Origin: RACS-047 sp031553855
GTDB taxonomy: Bacteria; Bacillota; Clostridia; Christensenellales; Pumilibacteraceae
NCBI GenBank assembly: GCA_031553855.1
Contig: JAVBKW010000013.1
Location: 25,744-89,743, forward strand
Length of the DNA stretch: 64,000 bases
Direction of reading: 5' to 3'
Shown here: positions 14,613 to 23,529 of the stretch, in pieces
Layout of the letters: each line of letters opens with the position of its first letter
Numbering within the stretch: position 1 is the stretch's first letter
Position numbers and translations under genes: made by a program
Notes under the pieces: generated by a model
What the model was told of the DNA's origin: nothing
Seen by the model: the letters and a program-made list of their open reading frames with translations, nothing else
Database searches by the model: none

Positions 14613-17171
14613 ATGTTAAAAATAGTAAAACTTAAAACTGAAAATTTGAAGTCTGAGTGTATTACCGATAATCCTGCGCCGGTTTTTTCTTTTTCGCTGG
14701 AGAGCGATAAGAATAACGTAACGCTCGACAGGGCGGAGGTCACGGTAAACGGATGGTCGAAAATCGTTAAAAATCAGCTCGGAATCAAGTATGGCGGGCC
14801 GGCTTTAAAGCCGTTTTCCGTTTACAGCGTTAGTGTTACGGCGTTTGATACTGCGGGCGAAAAAGCGTCGGCGTCTATGACGTTTGAAACCGGAAGGCTC
14901 AACACCGGATGGACGGGGAAATGGATCACGGACGGGTCTTATAAGTTTAAAGAGAAGAAAGCATCGCCAAAACCGATGACTTTTAAGAAAGAAATTACTT
15001 TGAAAAAAGAGGTCAGGAGCGCGAGGCTTTACTCTACGGCCCTTGGCATCTATGAATTTGAAATCAACGGTAAAAAAGCGGGCAGAGATTATTTCGCGCC
15101 CGGATTTACCTCATATAAAAATCAACTTCAATATCAGGTTTACGATATTACTGCATTGCTTGAGAAAAAATCTGAGCTTGTTGCAGTCGTTGCGGGAGGC
15201 TGGGCGGCGGGCAAATTTACGCACTGCTTAAGAAACCGCATATTCGTCCCGCGGCAATCGTTTTTATGCGAGCTGAGGATCGAATATGCGGACGACTCTG
15301 AAGAAGTTATCGGCTCCGATGAAAGCTGGCTTGTAACAAGGAACGGCAAATTTAAGGAATGTGATTTTTACGACGGTGAGGTTTATGACGCCTGCGCCGA
15401 CTTAAAAACCGCGGATTTTAAACCCGCGTCAATAGAAAAACTGAAAATAGACCCGCAGATAATCGCCGCATACGGCGCGCCTGTGCGGGCTCATGAGCAA
15501 ATGGTTCCTGTGCTTTTAAGCAAGGAAAACGGCGCTCTTATTTTTGATTTTAAGCAGAATTTTGCGGGCGTTATAAACGCCGTTATCAAAAACTCTGAAA
15601 AAGGCAAAACGATAGTTTTCAGGCACGCGGAGATATTGAAGGACGGAAAGCTGTTCACAGAGCCGCTCCGCACCGCAAAGGCAACCGCCGTATATATTTG
15701 TTCGGGCAAGGAAACTGAAACGTATTCGCCCCGCTTCACTTATATGGGTTTCCGCTACGTTGAAGTGACCGGCATAGACGAAAAGGATCTGACGCTGTCG
15801 GCTTTCGCGCTTTATTCGGATTTGCCCTTAAACGGCACGTTTGAATGCTCAAACGATATGCTCAACAGGCTTCAAAGCAATATTGTCTGGAGCGCAAAAT
15901 CCAACTTCATAGATATCCCAACCGATTGCCCGCAGCGCGACGAGCGTATGGGCTGGACGGGCGATATAGCGGTGTTTGCGCCTACCGCCTCGTACAACTT
16001 CGACACCAGCCGTTTTTATGAAAAGTGGCTTACCGACCTTCGCACAGACCAGAAAAAAACGGGCGGCGTGCCCGTCACTATCCCGCACGTGGTTTTCAAG
16101 TCGAATCTCGAGTCGGTATTTACTATGGCGATCGACCATTGGGGCGACAGCTGTATTTTAGTCCCTTACGCCGAATATTTGGCGCGCGGCGACGTGTCGA
16201 TATTAGAAAAGTCATATTTTTCAATGAAACGTTATTTAAAGGCGTGTAAATTCTGGGCAGGGCTGTTTTCAGTCGGAAAACGGCGCAGGATTTGGAAAAT
16301 GGGGCACCACTACGGCGACTGGTGCGCTCCGGGCATAGGCTTGTTCGGCTGGATGGGGCGCGGCAAATGGACGGCTACAGCGGCTTTTGCAAATTCCACC
16401 CGCATTGTTGCCGATATCGCCGAAATTTTAGGGCAAAAAGAGGACGCCGCGTATTACAGAAAACTGAACTGGGAAATCTGCCGGGCATATTCGTCGGTTT
16501 TGACGGATAAAAAAGGCAAGCTTAAAAAAGAGTTCCAGACGGCGTACGTCATGCCGCTGCATTACGGGGTTTTTAAGGGAGAGGAGAAAGCGGCGGCGGC
16601 GGCGAATTTAAAACGCCTTATTGAAAAGAATAACTACAATATAGGTACGGGTTTTTCCGGCACGCCTTATGTGCTTTTCGCGCTTGCCGACAACGGTTAT
16701 ATTGAGGACGCGTATAAAATGCTTCTCAACGACACCTGTCCGTCGTGGCTGCACGAGGTCAAGGTCGGCGGCACTACTATCTGGGAACGCTGGGACGCTA
16801 TCAAGGATTCCGGGATAGGCAACTTAGGCAAAACCGACGGAACTCACGGTATGGTTTCGTTCAATCATTACGCAAACGGCGCGGTCGGCGATTTTATGTA
16901 TAAGCGCATAGGCGGCATCGAGCCTTTAAAGGCGGGTTATTCGGCTTTTAAGATCCAGCCCGTCATAGGCGGGGGAATAACCTTTGTAAAGGCGAGCGTC
17001 GGCACACCGTACGGAACGATCGTTTCGGACTGGAAAATTGAGGACGGCAGCTTTAAAATAGACGTCAGCGTTCCCGTATGTACGGAATGCACGCTCAAAA
17101 TGCCGGACGGAACGGAGCATAAAACAGGCAGCGGCAATTACAGTTTTTGTTGCGATTTAAGGAAAAACTGA
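14613..17171 (+). CDS. GH78 alpha-L-rhamnosidase
   Basis: 852 aa from the ATG at 14613, 7 bp after AGGA; an earlier ATG at 14595 has no ribosome binding site. It removes terminal alpha-L-rhamnose by inversion. Order of domains: an N-terminal fibronectin/beta-sandwich region, a Bac_rhamnosid_N-like region (ARLYSTALGIYEFEINGKKAG), a central beta-sandwich ending RYVEVTG, the six-hairpin catalytic domain and a C-terminal beta domain (TPYGTIVSDWKIEDG). The hallmark CPQRDERMGWTGD is present with Asp443/Glu444, and the second acidic residue is Glu725 in TTIWERWD. There is no signal peptide, so it acts in the cytoplasm on imported oligosaccharides. It is the first gene of the operon, 40 bp before the symporter. 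Confidence 0.93.
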   Translation: MLKIVKLKTENLKSECITDNPAPVFSFSLESDKNNVTLDRAEVTVNGWSKIVKNQLGIKYGGPALKPFSVYSVSVTAFDTAGEKASASMTFETGRLNTGWTGKWITDGSYKFKEKKASPKPMTFKKEITLKKEVRSARLYSTALGIYEFEINGKKAGRDYFAPGFTSYKNQLQYQVYDITALLEKKSELVAVVAGGWAAGKFTHCLRNRIFVPRQSFLCELRIEYADDSEEVIGSDESWLVTRNGKFKECDFYDGEVYDACADLKTADFKPASIEKLKIDPQIIAAYGAPVRAHEQMVPVLLSKENGALIFDFKQNFAGVINAVIKNSEKGKTIVFRHAEILKDGKLFTEPLRTAKATAVYICSGKETETYSPRFTYMGFRYVEVTGIDEKDLTLSAFALYSDLPLNGTFECSNDMLNRLQSNIVWSAKSNFIDIPTDCPQRDERMGWTGDIAVFAPTASYNFDTSRFYEKWLTDLRTDQKKTGGVPVTIPHVVFKSNLESVFTMAIDHWGDSCILVPYAEYLARGDVSILEKSYFSMKRYLKACKFWAGLFSVGKRRRIWKMGHHYGDWCAPGIGLFGWMGRGKWTATAAFANSTRIVADIAEILGQKEDAAYYRKLNWEICRAYSSVLTDKKGKLKKEFQTAYVMPLHYGVFKGEEKAAAAANLKRLIEKNNYNIGTGFSGTPYVLFALADNGYIEDAYKMLLNDTCPSWLHEVKVGGTTIWERWDAIKDSGIGNLGKTDGTHGMVSFNHYANGAVGDFMYKRIGGIEPLKAGYSAFKIQPVIGGGITFVKASVGTPYGTIVSDWKIEDGSFKIDVSVPVCTECTLKMPDGTEHKTGSGNYSFCCDLRKN

Positions 17172-17211
17172 TTAATACAGCGTTTCCTTATAGTAAAAGT
17201 TTGGAGGAGTT

Positions 17212-18933
17212 ATGGCAAAAAATTCTCAAAGTGCCGGAATGCTAAGCGGCGCGCTGTTTAAAAGCCGGATAAATTCGGCTAACGTCAAGCCCAAAGAGGC
17301 GCTGCTCGGCTACTTTATCGGCCCGTTTTTCGCGTTCATATCCAATGCGGTTTTCGGTTCGTACATCAACCGTTATTATTCCGACGTTTTAGGCTGGACA
17401 AATCAGAGTCAGTTCGGATTTTTCTCAATACTGCTCCCGCTGATTTCTATAGTGTTCGTTATAATGGGCAACCTGCTTGTAGGGCGGCTTATAGACAAAA
17501 CGCGCTCCTCTCAGGGAAAAGCGCGTCCGTATATGCTTTTATCGGCTCCGCTTGTCGCTATAGCGGTCGCGCTGCTGTTTTTAGCGCCTACGTCGAATAA
17601 AGCTTTGCTTATGGTCTGGATCTGCATCTCGTATAACCTCTATTATGCCGTAGCTTATCCGTTTTTCTACACGAGCCACAGCTCGATGGTCGGTCTATCC
17701 ACGCGAAACTCCAAGCATAGGGGCATTTTGTCGACGTTTTCAAACGCGTCCGGCGTCGCGGCGGTAGGAATCGTTGCAAGTATGATCATCCCCACTTTCC
17801 TTCAAAACCTTTTATTCGTCACAAACGAAGTAACCGCGGCGTCGGGCGAAGTCACAAAAGTGATTGACGCAGTTGCAAGCTACAATAACTGGCGCATATT
17901 TATGATCGCGCTTTGCGTAATAACGTTTTTAGGGATAGTATTTGAATATTATTTCACGCGTGAGCGCATCACCGAAGAAAACGTCAAGCTCAACATCAAG
18001 GAAGAGAAGATCCCGATGATGAAGCAGCTTAAAGCCGTCGTTTCAAACAAGTATTGGTGGTTCATAATCCTTTATTTCTTTATTTTCCAGCTCGGCGGTC
18101 TAATAAAAAACGGCTCGATGAGCTATTACTGCGACTATGTTTTAGAGGGTAAGCTCTCCGGCGGGCAGGCGATGGGGCTCTTAGGGCTTGTCGGCGGTAT
18201 ACCTACGGCTATCGGTATGGTGCTGGCGTGGCCGCTTGCAAATAAACTCGGCAAGCAAAGGTCCGTAGTTATAGGAATGCTTATAAGCGTCGCGGGCGGG
18301 CTACTCAGCTTTGTAAACGTACACAGCTTTGTATGGGTCTGCGCGGGCGTGGTTTTAAAGGGCGTCGGTTCGATACCCGCTATGTACGTCACTTTAGCTC
18401 TTTTATCCGACGTTTTAGACCATTTAGAGGCTAAAAACGGATTCAGGAGCGACGGCTTTACAATGTCGGTATACGGCTCTATTATGGTAGGGCTGACGGG
18501 GCTTTCGATGGCGTTTATAAACTTCCTGCTTTTAAACAGCAATTACGACGCATCCTCCGGCGTGAATTCCTCCGTTCAGACGACCTTTGTAATATGCTAT
18601 CTTGTAGTCGAGCTTGTATGCTACGCGCTTATAGCAGTACTTATGATATTCCTTAACGTGGAAAAGTTTACGAAAAAGGATCAGGAAACAATACTTGAAA
18701 ATCAAAACGCGGCGGTGCTGGCTCAGGGCGGCGAATGGATAGAACCGGCGGAAAGACTGAAACGCGAACAGGAACAGTTTGATTTTGAGGCCGAAGAGGC
18801 GCGTAAAAACGAGCTGAAAGCATATTGCGAAAAGAAAGGATTGTCTTTTGAAGCGGAAGAAGCCAAGCATCAGCAAAAAATTGCAAACGCTCAATTAAAA
18901 AAAGAGAAAAAACTTGAGAATAAGAAAAAATAA
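17212..18933 (+). CDS. GPH-family sugar:cation symporter (MFS)
   Basis: 573 aa with about 12 predicted membrane segments. The start (LGYFIGPFFAFISNAVFGSYINRYYSDVLG), the loop GRLIDKTRSSQGKARPYML and the later GGLIKNGSMSYYCDYVL region match the glycoside-pentoside-hexuronide symporter family, which imports mono- and small oligosaccharides with Na+ or H+. GGAGGAG precedes the ATG. The last 100 residues form a highly charged coiled-coil-like tail (EQEQFDFEAEEARKNELKAY... KKEKKLENKKK), longer than in classical members such as MelB. Placed between a rhamnosidase and its regulator genes, it probably imports the substrate or product of that operon. Confidence 0.9.
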   Translation: MAKNSQSAGMLSGALFKSRINSANVKPKEALLGYFIGPFFAFISNAVFGSYINRYYSDVLGWTNQSQFGFFSILLPLISIVFVIMGNLLVGRLIDKTRSSQGKARPYMLLSAPLVAIAVALLFLAPTSNKALLMVWICISYNLYYAVAYPFFYTSHSSMVGLSTRNSKHRGILSTFSNASGVAAVGIVASMIIPTFLQNLLFVTNEVTAASGEVTKVIDAVASYNNWRIFMIALCVITFLGIVFEYYFTRERITEENVKLNIKEEKIPMMKQLKAVVSNKYWWFIILYFFIFQLGGLIKNGSMSYYCDYVLEGKLSGGQAMGLLGLVGGIPTAIGMVLAWPLANKLGKQRSVVIGMLISVAGGLLSFVNVHSFVWVCAGVVLKGVGSIPAMYVTLALLSDVLDHLEAKNGFRSDGFTMSVYGSIMVGLTGLSMAFINFLLLNSNYDASSGVNSSVQTTFVICYLVVELVCYALIAVLMIFLNVEKFTKKDQETILENQNAAVLAQGGEWIEPAERLKREQEQFDFEAEEARKNELKAYCEKKGLSFEAEEAKHQQKIANAQLKKEKKLENKKK

Positions 18934-18957
18934 TTTTAAAATCGATATTGACATTTT

Positions 18958-18986
18958 ACGTGCCTTAATGTAATATTAAAATACAA
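18958..18986 (+). promoter_or_regulatory. promoter of the two-component genes
   Basis: TTGACA (18958-18963) and TAATAT (18981-18986) are separated by 17 bp, about 20 bp before the response-regulator start. This suggests that the regulator pair can be expressed apart from the upstream rhamnosidase and symporter genes. Confidence 0.55.
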
Positions 18987-19005
18987 TAATGATGAGGCCG
19001 TAAAA

Positions 19006-19722
19006 ATGATAAATGTCGCAATAGTCGAAGATAACATTTCAGCCGCAAAGGCGCTTGAAGACTGTGTGAAAACGTATCAGGCGTCTTTTGGCGAGCAGTT
19101 CAACATCATTCATTTTCCCGACGCGATTTCTTTTTTAACGAACTACCGGCCTATTTACGATATCGTATTTATGGATATCGAAATGCCTAATTTAGACGGC
19201 CTTGAGGCTTCGTACAAGCTGCGTAAATTCGACAATAAAGCTATATTGATTTTTGTTACTAATATGGCGCAGTTTGCCGTCAAAGGCTATGAAGTGGACG
19301 CTTTGGATTTTATAGTGAAACCGGTGAGCTATCAGAATTTTTATTTAAAGCTTAAAAAGGCGATCGATATTATAAAGTCGAATCAGGACGTTGAGCTTGT
19401 AGTAAACCAGCAAAGCGGAATGATCCGGCTTTCGAGCAAGGAAATTTACTATGTCGAAGTGTCGGGGCATAAGCTTATATATCACACCGCTGCCGAAACC
19501 GTCAGCGGGTACGGCGCGCTCTCGGAATTAGAGGTCAAGCTGAAAAAATTCTGTTTTATGCGATGCAACAGCTGTTACCTTGTCAATCCCAAATACATAT
19601 CGAGCGTGCAGAATTACACCGTGTATATGCGTAACGGCGACGAATTACAGATCAGCCATCCGAAAAAAAAGGCGTTTATGACGGAGCTTGCGGACTGGCT
19701 CGGACAGGGTAATTCGATATGA
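19006..19722 (+). CDS. LytTR-family response regulator (AgrA-like)
   Basis: 238 aa. The N-terminal receiver domain has the acidic pair Glu8/Asp9, the phospho-acceptor Asp57 in FMDIEMP, the conserved Thr in FVTN and the Lys in IVKPV. From about residue 130 a LytTR DNA-binding domain follows (IYYVEVSGHKLIYHT, a FMRCNSCYLVNPKYI segment and a late LQISHPKKKAF). LytTR regulators usually activate promoters through paired direct repeats. It overlaps the sensor kinase by 4 nt (ATGA). Such pairs normally answer peptides or extracellular signals rather than sugars, so the location in a glycosidase operon is unusual. Confidence 0.92.
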   Translation: MINVAIVEDNISAAKALEDCVKTYQASFGEQFNIIHFPDAISFLTNYRPIYDIVFMDIEMPNLDGLEASYKLRKFDNKAILIFVTNMAQFAVKGYEVDALDFIVKPVSYQNFYLKLKKAIDIIKSNQDVELVVNQQSGMIRLSSKEIYYVEVSGHKLIYHTAAETVSGYGALSELEVKLKKFCFMRCNSCYLVNPKYISSVQNYTVYMRNGDELQISHPKKKAFMTELADWLGQGNSI

Positions 19723-21011
19723 GCCAAATAGTTGATTTTTTCAGGCAGCACGGCTTTGTTTTTGAAATAATCATATCAAATTTTATATATGCGGTCCATT
19801 TAAAAAGGCGGAACCTTTTCCCGCTGCGCCTGGGCGCGGGGATTGCTTTGCTGTTCCTGATCAAAATACTCTGGAGTCTTCTGCCCGATCACCATCAAAG
19901 CTGGAATATTATTTTATACACCACTTTATTTTTACTTGGTATGTTTTTACTGCGCTTTTGTTTTGAGGTTTCGATGACAAGAGCGTTATTTTGCTCTATC
20001 GGCGCGTACGCCACGCAGCATTTCGCGTTCAGGCTGTCTATGCTTTTGCAGCTTGCCTCAAAAAGCCTTGAGATAAACATAAGGGGCATAGACGAAATGA
20101 TCTACGCCGCGGTTTCGGCGGCGGTATACATCACTTTCTATTTTGCTTTTGCGCGCACGATACAAAAAAACGAGGACGATTTTTTTCAAAATCGCGAGGT
20201 GATCGTTTTGTGTATCGCGCTGCTGCTGTTTACGACAACGTTTGAGGCGTTCATCGAGATATCGTCGGTCGGCACATATCTGATTTTGGCCGCCTACGAT
20301 TTTATGTGCTGTTTTTTCACTCTCTACACACAAAAGGGCATATTTAAAAGCGGTAAGAGGGAACATGAATTCAAGATGATGGAACAGATATGGCACATGC
20401 AGAAAAAGCAGTATGAGCTTTCTAAAGAAAATATCGACCTTATAAACATAAAATGCCACGACCTAAAGCATCAGCTCTCGCTGCTCGGCAACCGTATCAG
20501 CGCGGAAGAGATCGCGGAACTGGACAGAATAATCACTATCTACGACCAGTCCGTTAAAACGGGGAACGAGATACTCGACGTGGTTTTGGCGGAAAAAAGC
20601 CTTTATTGCGAAAATTATAATATCAAGCTCAACTGCATAGCGGACGGCAAAAGCCTGAATTTTATGCGTCAGTCCGATTTATATTCGCTGCTTGGAAACG
20701 CTATCGACAACGCTATCGAGGCTGTAAAAAAATTTGATAACAAAGATAAGAGGATCATATCTTTAACAATAAAAGAAACTATGGGAATGGTTTCAATGCA
20801 TTTTGAAAACTATTTTTCCGGCGACCTCTCTTTTGGCAACGAGCTGCCTCTCACAACTAAGGAAGACACGCGCTACCACGGTTTTGGAATGAAAAGCATG
20901 AAATTGATCACCGAAAAGTACAACGGCACGATGTCTGTTAAAACAGACGGAGACGTTTTTAACCTGAATCTGCTGTTTCCTATACAGCCGCCCGAAGGAT
21001 ATGCCGGATAA
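19719..21011 (+). CDS. GHKL sensor histidine kinase (AgrC-like)
   Basis: 430 aa. The first 200 residues hold about six membrane segments. A linker helix leads to the dimerisation segment INIKCHDLKHQLSLL with the phospho-accepting His247, then a HATPase domain with LLGNAIDNAIEAVKKF (N box) and YHGFGMKSMKLITEKYNGTM (G boxes). This is the AgrC/CitA-like GHKL class that partners LytTR regulators, and the partner gene overlaps it. No AgrB or AgrD homologue and no candidate signal peptide gene is seen nearby, so the stimulus is unknown. Confidence 0.9.
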   Translation: MSQIVDFFRQHGFVFEIIISNFIYAVHLKRRNLFPLRLGAGIALLFLIKILWSLLPDHHQSWNIILYTTLFLLGMFLLRFCFEVSMTRALFCSIGAYATQHFAFRLSMLLQLASKSLEINIRGIDEMIYAAVSAAVYITFYFAFARTIQKNEDDFFQNREVIVLCIALLLFTTTFEAFIEISSVGTYLILAAYDFMCCFFTLYTQKGIFKSGKREHEFKMMEQIWHMQKKQYELSKENIDLINIKCHDLKHQLSLLGNRISAEEIAELDRIITIYDQSVKTGNEILDVVLAEKSLYCENYNIKLNCIADGKSLNFMRQSDLYSLLGNAIDNAIEAVKKFDNKDKRIISLTIKETMGMVSMHFENYFSGDLSFGNELPLTTKEDTRYHGFGMKSMKLITEKYNGTMSVKTDGDVFNLNLLFPIQPPEGYAG

Positions 21012-21070
21012 AAGCAAGGTTAGGAAATAAGACTTGAAAAAGCTAAAACTTTTGGTATGCTGTAATTGGA

Positions 21071-21104
21071 ACTCTGTGTCGTTAAACTTTAGTTGGCACA
21101 GAGT
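21071..21104 (+). repeat. inverted repeat between the kinase and GH2 genes
   Basis: ACTCTGTG (21071-21078) and CACAGAGT (21097-21104) are exact inverted copies, with further partial pairing inside the loop (TAAA/TTTA). No immediate T-run follows, but Ts occur 20 bp later at 21122-21128. It may be an attenuator or an mRNA-processing hairpin 34 bp before the GH2 start. Confidence 0.5.
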
Positions 21105-21137
21105 ACTGGGCAATATTTTAGTTTTTTTAGGTGTGTT

Positions 21138-23486
21138 ATGATAAAACAACAGTTTAATGATGATTGGATATTCTATAAGGCGCAAAACCCAGATAAACGT
21201 TTAAGCGTTTGTCTGCCTCATGACGCGATGTTTTTGGAAAAGCGCGTACATGGCTGCGCGGGCGGCGTAAACTCTGGCTGGTATGAGTCGGACGATTATT
21301 TTTACGAAAAAACGTTCGTTCTAGACGGCGGTTTTGCAAACAAAGAGATTTTTTTTGAGTTTGAGGGCGTTTACCATGACGCCGAAATCTACATAAACGG
21401 TCAAAAAGCGGCATACAGGCCGTACGGGTTTACTAATTTTTTTGTGGAAGCGACCAAATTTTTGGATTTTACCGGCGAAAACCATATAAAGGTTTTTGCA
21501 AAAAACAGCGACCAGCCAAATTGCCGCTGGTACAGCGGAGCCGGGATATACAGAAATGTTAACCTTTACGCTTTGCCGGAGCGGCATATTAAGCTGAACG
21601 GCTTAAAAATCACAACGCTCGATTATAAAGCGCGTAAAATTAAAATCGAGGCCGAAACAAACTGCGAGGGCACGCTTACGCTTGAAATACTCGGAGAGGG
21701 GGAGCTTATCCATACTTGTCAAATTCAGTCAAGCGGCTTAGCGGCCGCCCAATTGTCGCTGCCGGAGCTTAAACTGTGGGATACTGATTCGCCAGTTTTA
21801 TATACGTGCAGGGCAACTTTTTTCGACGACGTTTATGAGGTGCGGTTCGGCGTGCGCGGCATAAGCTGCGATACTGCAAACGGGTTTTGCCTGAACGGAA
21901 AAAGAGTCATTTTAAAGGGCGCGTGCATCCACGCAGATAACGGCCTTTTAGGCGCGGCATCCTATAAGGCGGCTGAAAAAAGAAAGGCGCGGATATTAAA
22001 AGAGAACGGTTTTAACGCCGTCCGGGCGGCGCACAACCCCGCCTCGAAGGATTTTCTCGATGCGTGCGATGAGCTGGGGCTTTTAGTTATGGACGAATAC
22101 ACCGATATGTGGTTTATGCATAAAACTAAATTCGACTACGCCTCTTCCATTATGGAATGGTGGAAAAAGGACCTGAAGGACCTTGTAGATAAAGACTATA
22201 ACCACCCAAGCGTTATAATGTATTCCGTCGGCAACGAGGTCGGCGAATCGGCGCGTAAAGAGGGCGTTGAATTCTGCGGCAAAATGGTAGATTTTTTACA
22301 TAAGCTCGATAACCGCCCCGTAACCTGCGGCATAAATATATTTTTCAATTTTTTAAGCTCGCTCGGCATGGGCGTTTATTCCGATAAAAAGGCCGAAAAG
22401 AACAAGCAGGTGGGCAGCGCGTTTTTTAATTACCTTGCCGGTATTTTCGGCGACGATTTTATGAAATTCGGAGCCACTTTGCGCGGCAGCGACAGAAAGA
22501 CTAAAGACGTTTTCTCCGTTTTGGACGTGGCAGGCTACAACTACGGTATTTTGCGTTATAAGAAGGACGTTAAAAAATATCCGGACAGAGTGATAGTCGG
22601 CAGCGAAACGTTCTGCCGGGACGCGGCGAAATTTTATGATTTTGCTAAAGTTAACCCCGCGGTAATAGGCGATTTTGTCTGGGCGGGTATGGACTATTTG
22701 GGAGAGGTCGGTATAGGCGCGTGGGAAAGCCTTGACTATGCGGCTGATTTTAAGCACGTTGCCGGCTGGATAAGCGCGGGTTCGGGGCGTATCGACCTGA
22801 CGGGAAAAAGGCTCGGCGAAATGAGCTATATGCGCGTCGCGTACGGTATCGACGATATCGGCCTTGCAGTCAAGCCTGTAAGTAAAGTCAAAAAGAGGTA
22901 TTCGCCGTCTGCGTGGAAAATGACGAACGCGCAGGAATCATGGTCTTGGAACGGCTGCGAGGGCGCAAAAGCCGAGGTCGAGGCCTACTCGCGCGATTAT
23001 AGAACCGAGCTTTTTATCAACGGTAAACCGGCAGGTAAAAAGCGGATGAACAAGAGCGGCAGGGTGAAATTTAAGGTCAGGTACCAAAGCGGTACGCTCA
23101 CGCTGCGTTCCTACGATAAAGACGGAAACCTAAAGGCGGAAAAAAGCCTTGTATCTGCGGGCAAAGAAACCGTTTTAAATGTTTTTGCCGAAAACAATTC
23201 CGTAAGTTTAGATGAGGGTTTGTGCTATGTGCGTTTGCAGTTTACTGATAAAAGCAATATTGTAAAACCGCTTGAGCGCGCCGAGGTCAGGCTGGAAGTA
23301 AGCGGCGGTAAGCTGCTGGCGCTCGGTAACGCCTGCCCTTATAACTCAAGGGGATATATGACCGACACCACCGACACCTATTACGGCGAGGCCCTTGCTA
23401 TAATCAAGCCGCAAAGAAAAGGAAATATAGAAATAAAGGCTTATTCAAAGCTTGGCAACGGAGTTTTGTCGGTAGAGGTATTGTAA
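21138..23486 (+). CDS. GH2-family glycosidase
   Basis: 782 aa from the ATG at 21138 behind AGGTG; no signal peptide. Domain order: jelly-roll sugar-binding domain (EFEGVYHDAEIYINGQKA, SGAGIYRNV), immunoglobulin-like domain, TIM-barrel catalytic domain (ENGFNAVRAAHNPAS), then C-terminal beta domains (TELFINGKPAGKKRMNKSGRVKF, and a GNACPYNSRGYMTD module). The acid/base is Glu367 in SVGNEVGES and the nucleophile Glu490 in VGSETFCR. GH2 covers beta-galactosidases, beta-glucuronidases and beta-mannosidases. The C-terminal DUF4982-type modules are typical of beta-galactosidase-like members from gut bacteria. The exact sugar cannot be told. Confidence 0.9.
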   Translation: MIKQQFNDDWIFYKAQNPDKRLSVCLPHDAMFLEKRVHGCAGGVNSGWYESDDYFYEKTFVLDGGFANKEIFFEFEGVYHDAEIYINGQKAAYRPYGFTNFFVEATKFLDFTGENHIKVFAKNSDQPNCRWYSGAGIYRNVNLYALPERHIKLNGLKITTLDYKARKIKIEAETNCEGTLTLEILGEGELIHTCQIQSSGLAAAQLSLPELKLWDTDSPVLYTCRATFFDDVYEVRFGVRGISCDTANGFCLNGKRVILKGACIHADNGLLGAASYKAAEKRKARILKENGFNAVRAAHNPASKDFLDACDELGLLVMDEYTDMWFMHKTKFDYASSIMEWWKKDLKDLVDKDYNHPSVIMYSVGNEVGESARKEGVEFCGKMVDFLHKLDNRPVTCGINIFFNFLSSLGMGVYSDKKAEKNKQVGSAFFNYLAGIFGDDFMKFGATLRGSDRKTKDVFSVLDVAGYNYGILRYKKDVKKYPDRVIVGSETFCRDAAKFYDFAKVNPAVIGDFVWAGMDYLGEVGIGAWESLDYAADFKHVAGWISAGSGRIDLTGKRLGEMSYMRVAYGIDDIGLAVKPVSKVKKRYSPSAWKMTNAQESWSWNGCEGAKAEVEAYSRDYRTELFINGKPAGKKRMNKSGRVKFKVRYQSGTLTLRSYDKDGNLKAEKSLVSAGKETVLNVFAENNSVSLDEGLCYVRLQFTDKSNIVKPLERAEVRLEVSGGKLLALGNACPYNSRGYMTDTTDTYYGEALAIIKPQRKGNIEIKAYSKLGNGVLSVEVL

Positions 23487-23529
23487 ATATAAGCGCTCGT
23501 TTGTGCAAAAATCTATAGGAAATAATTTT

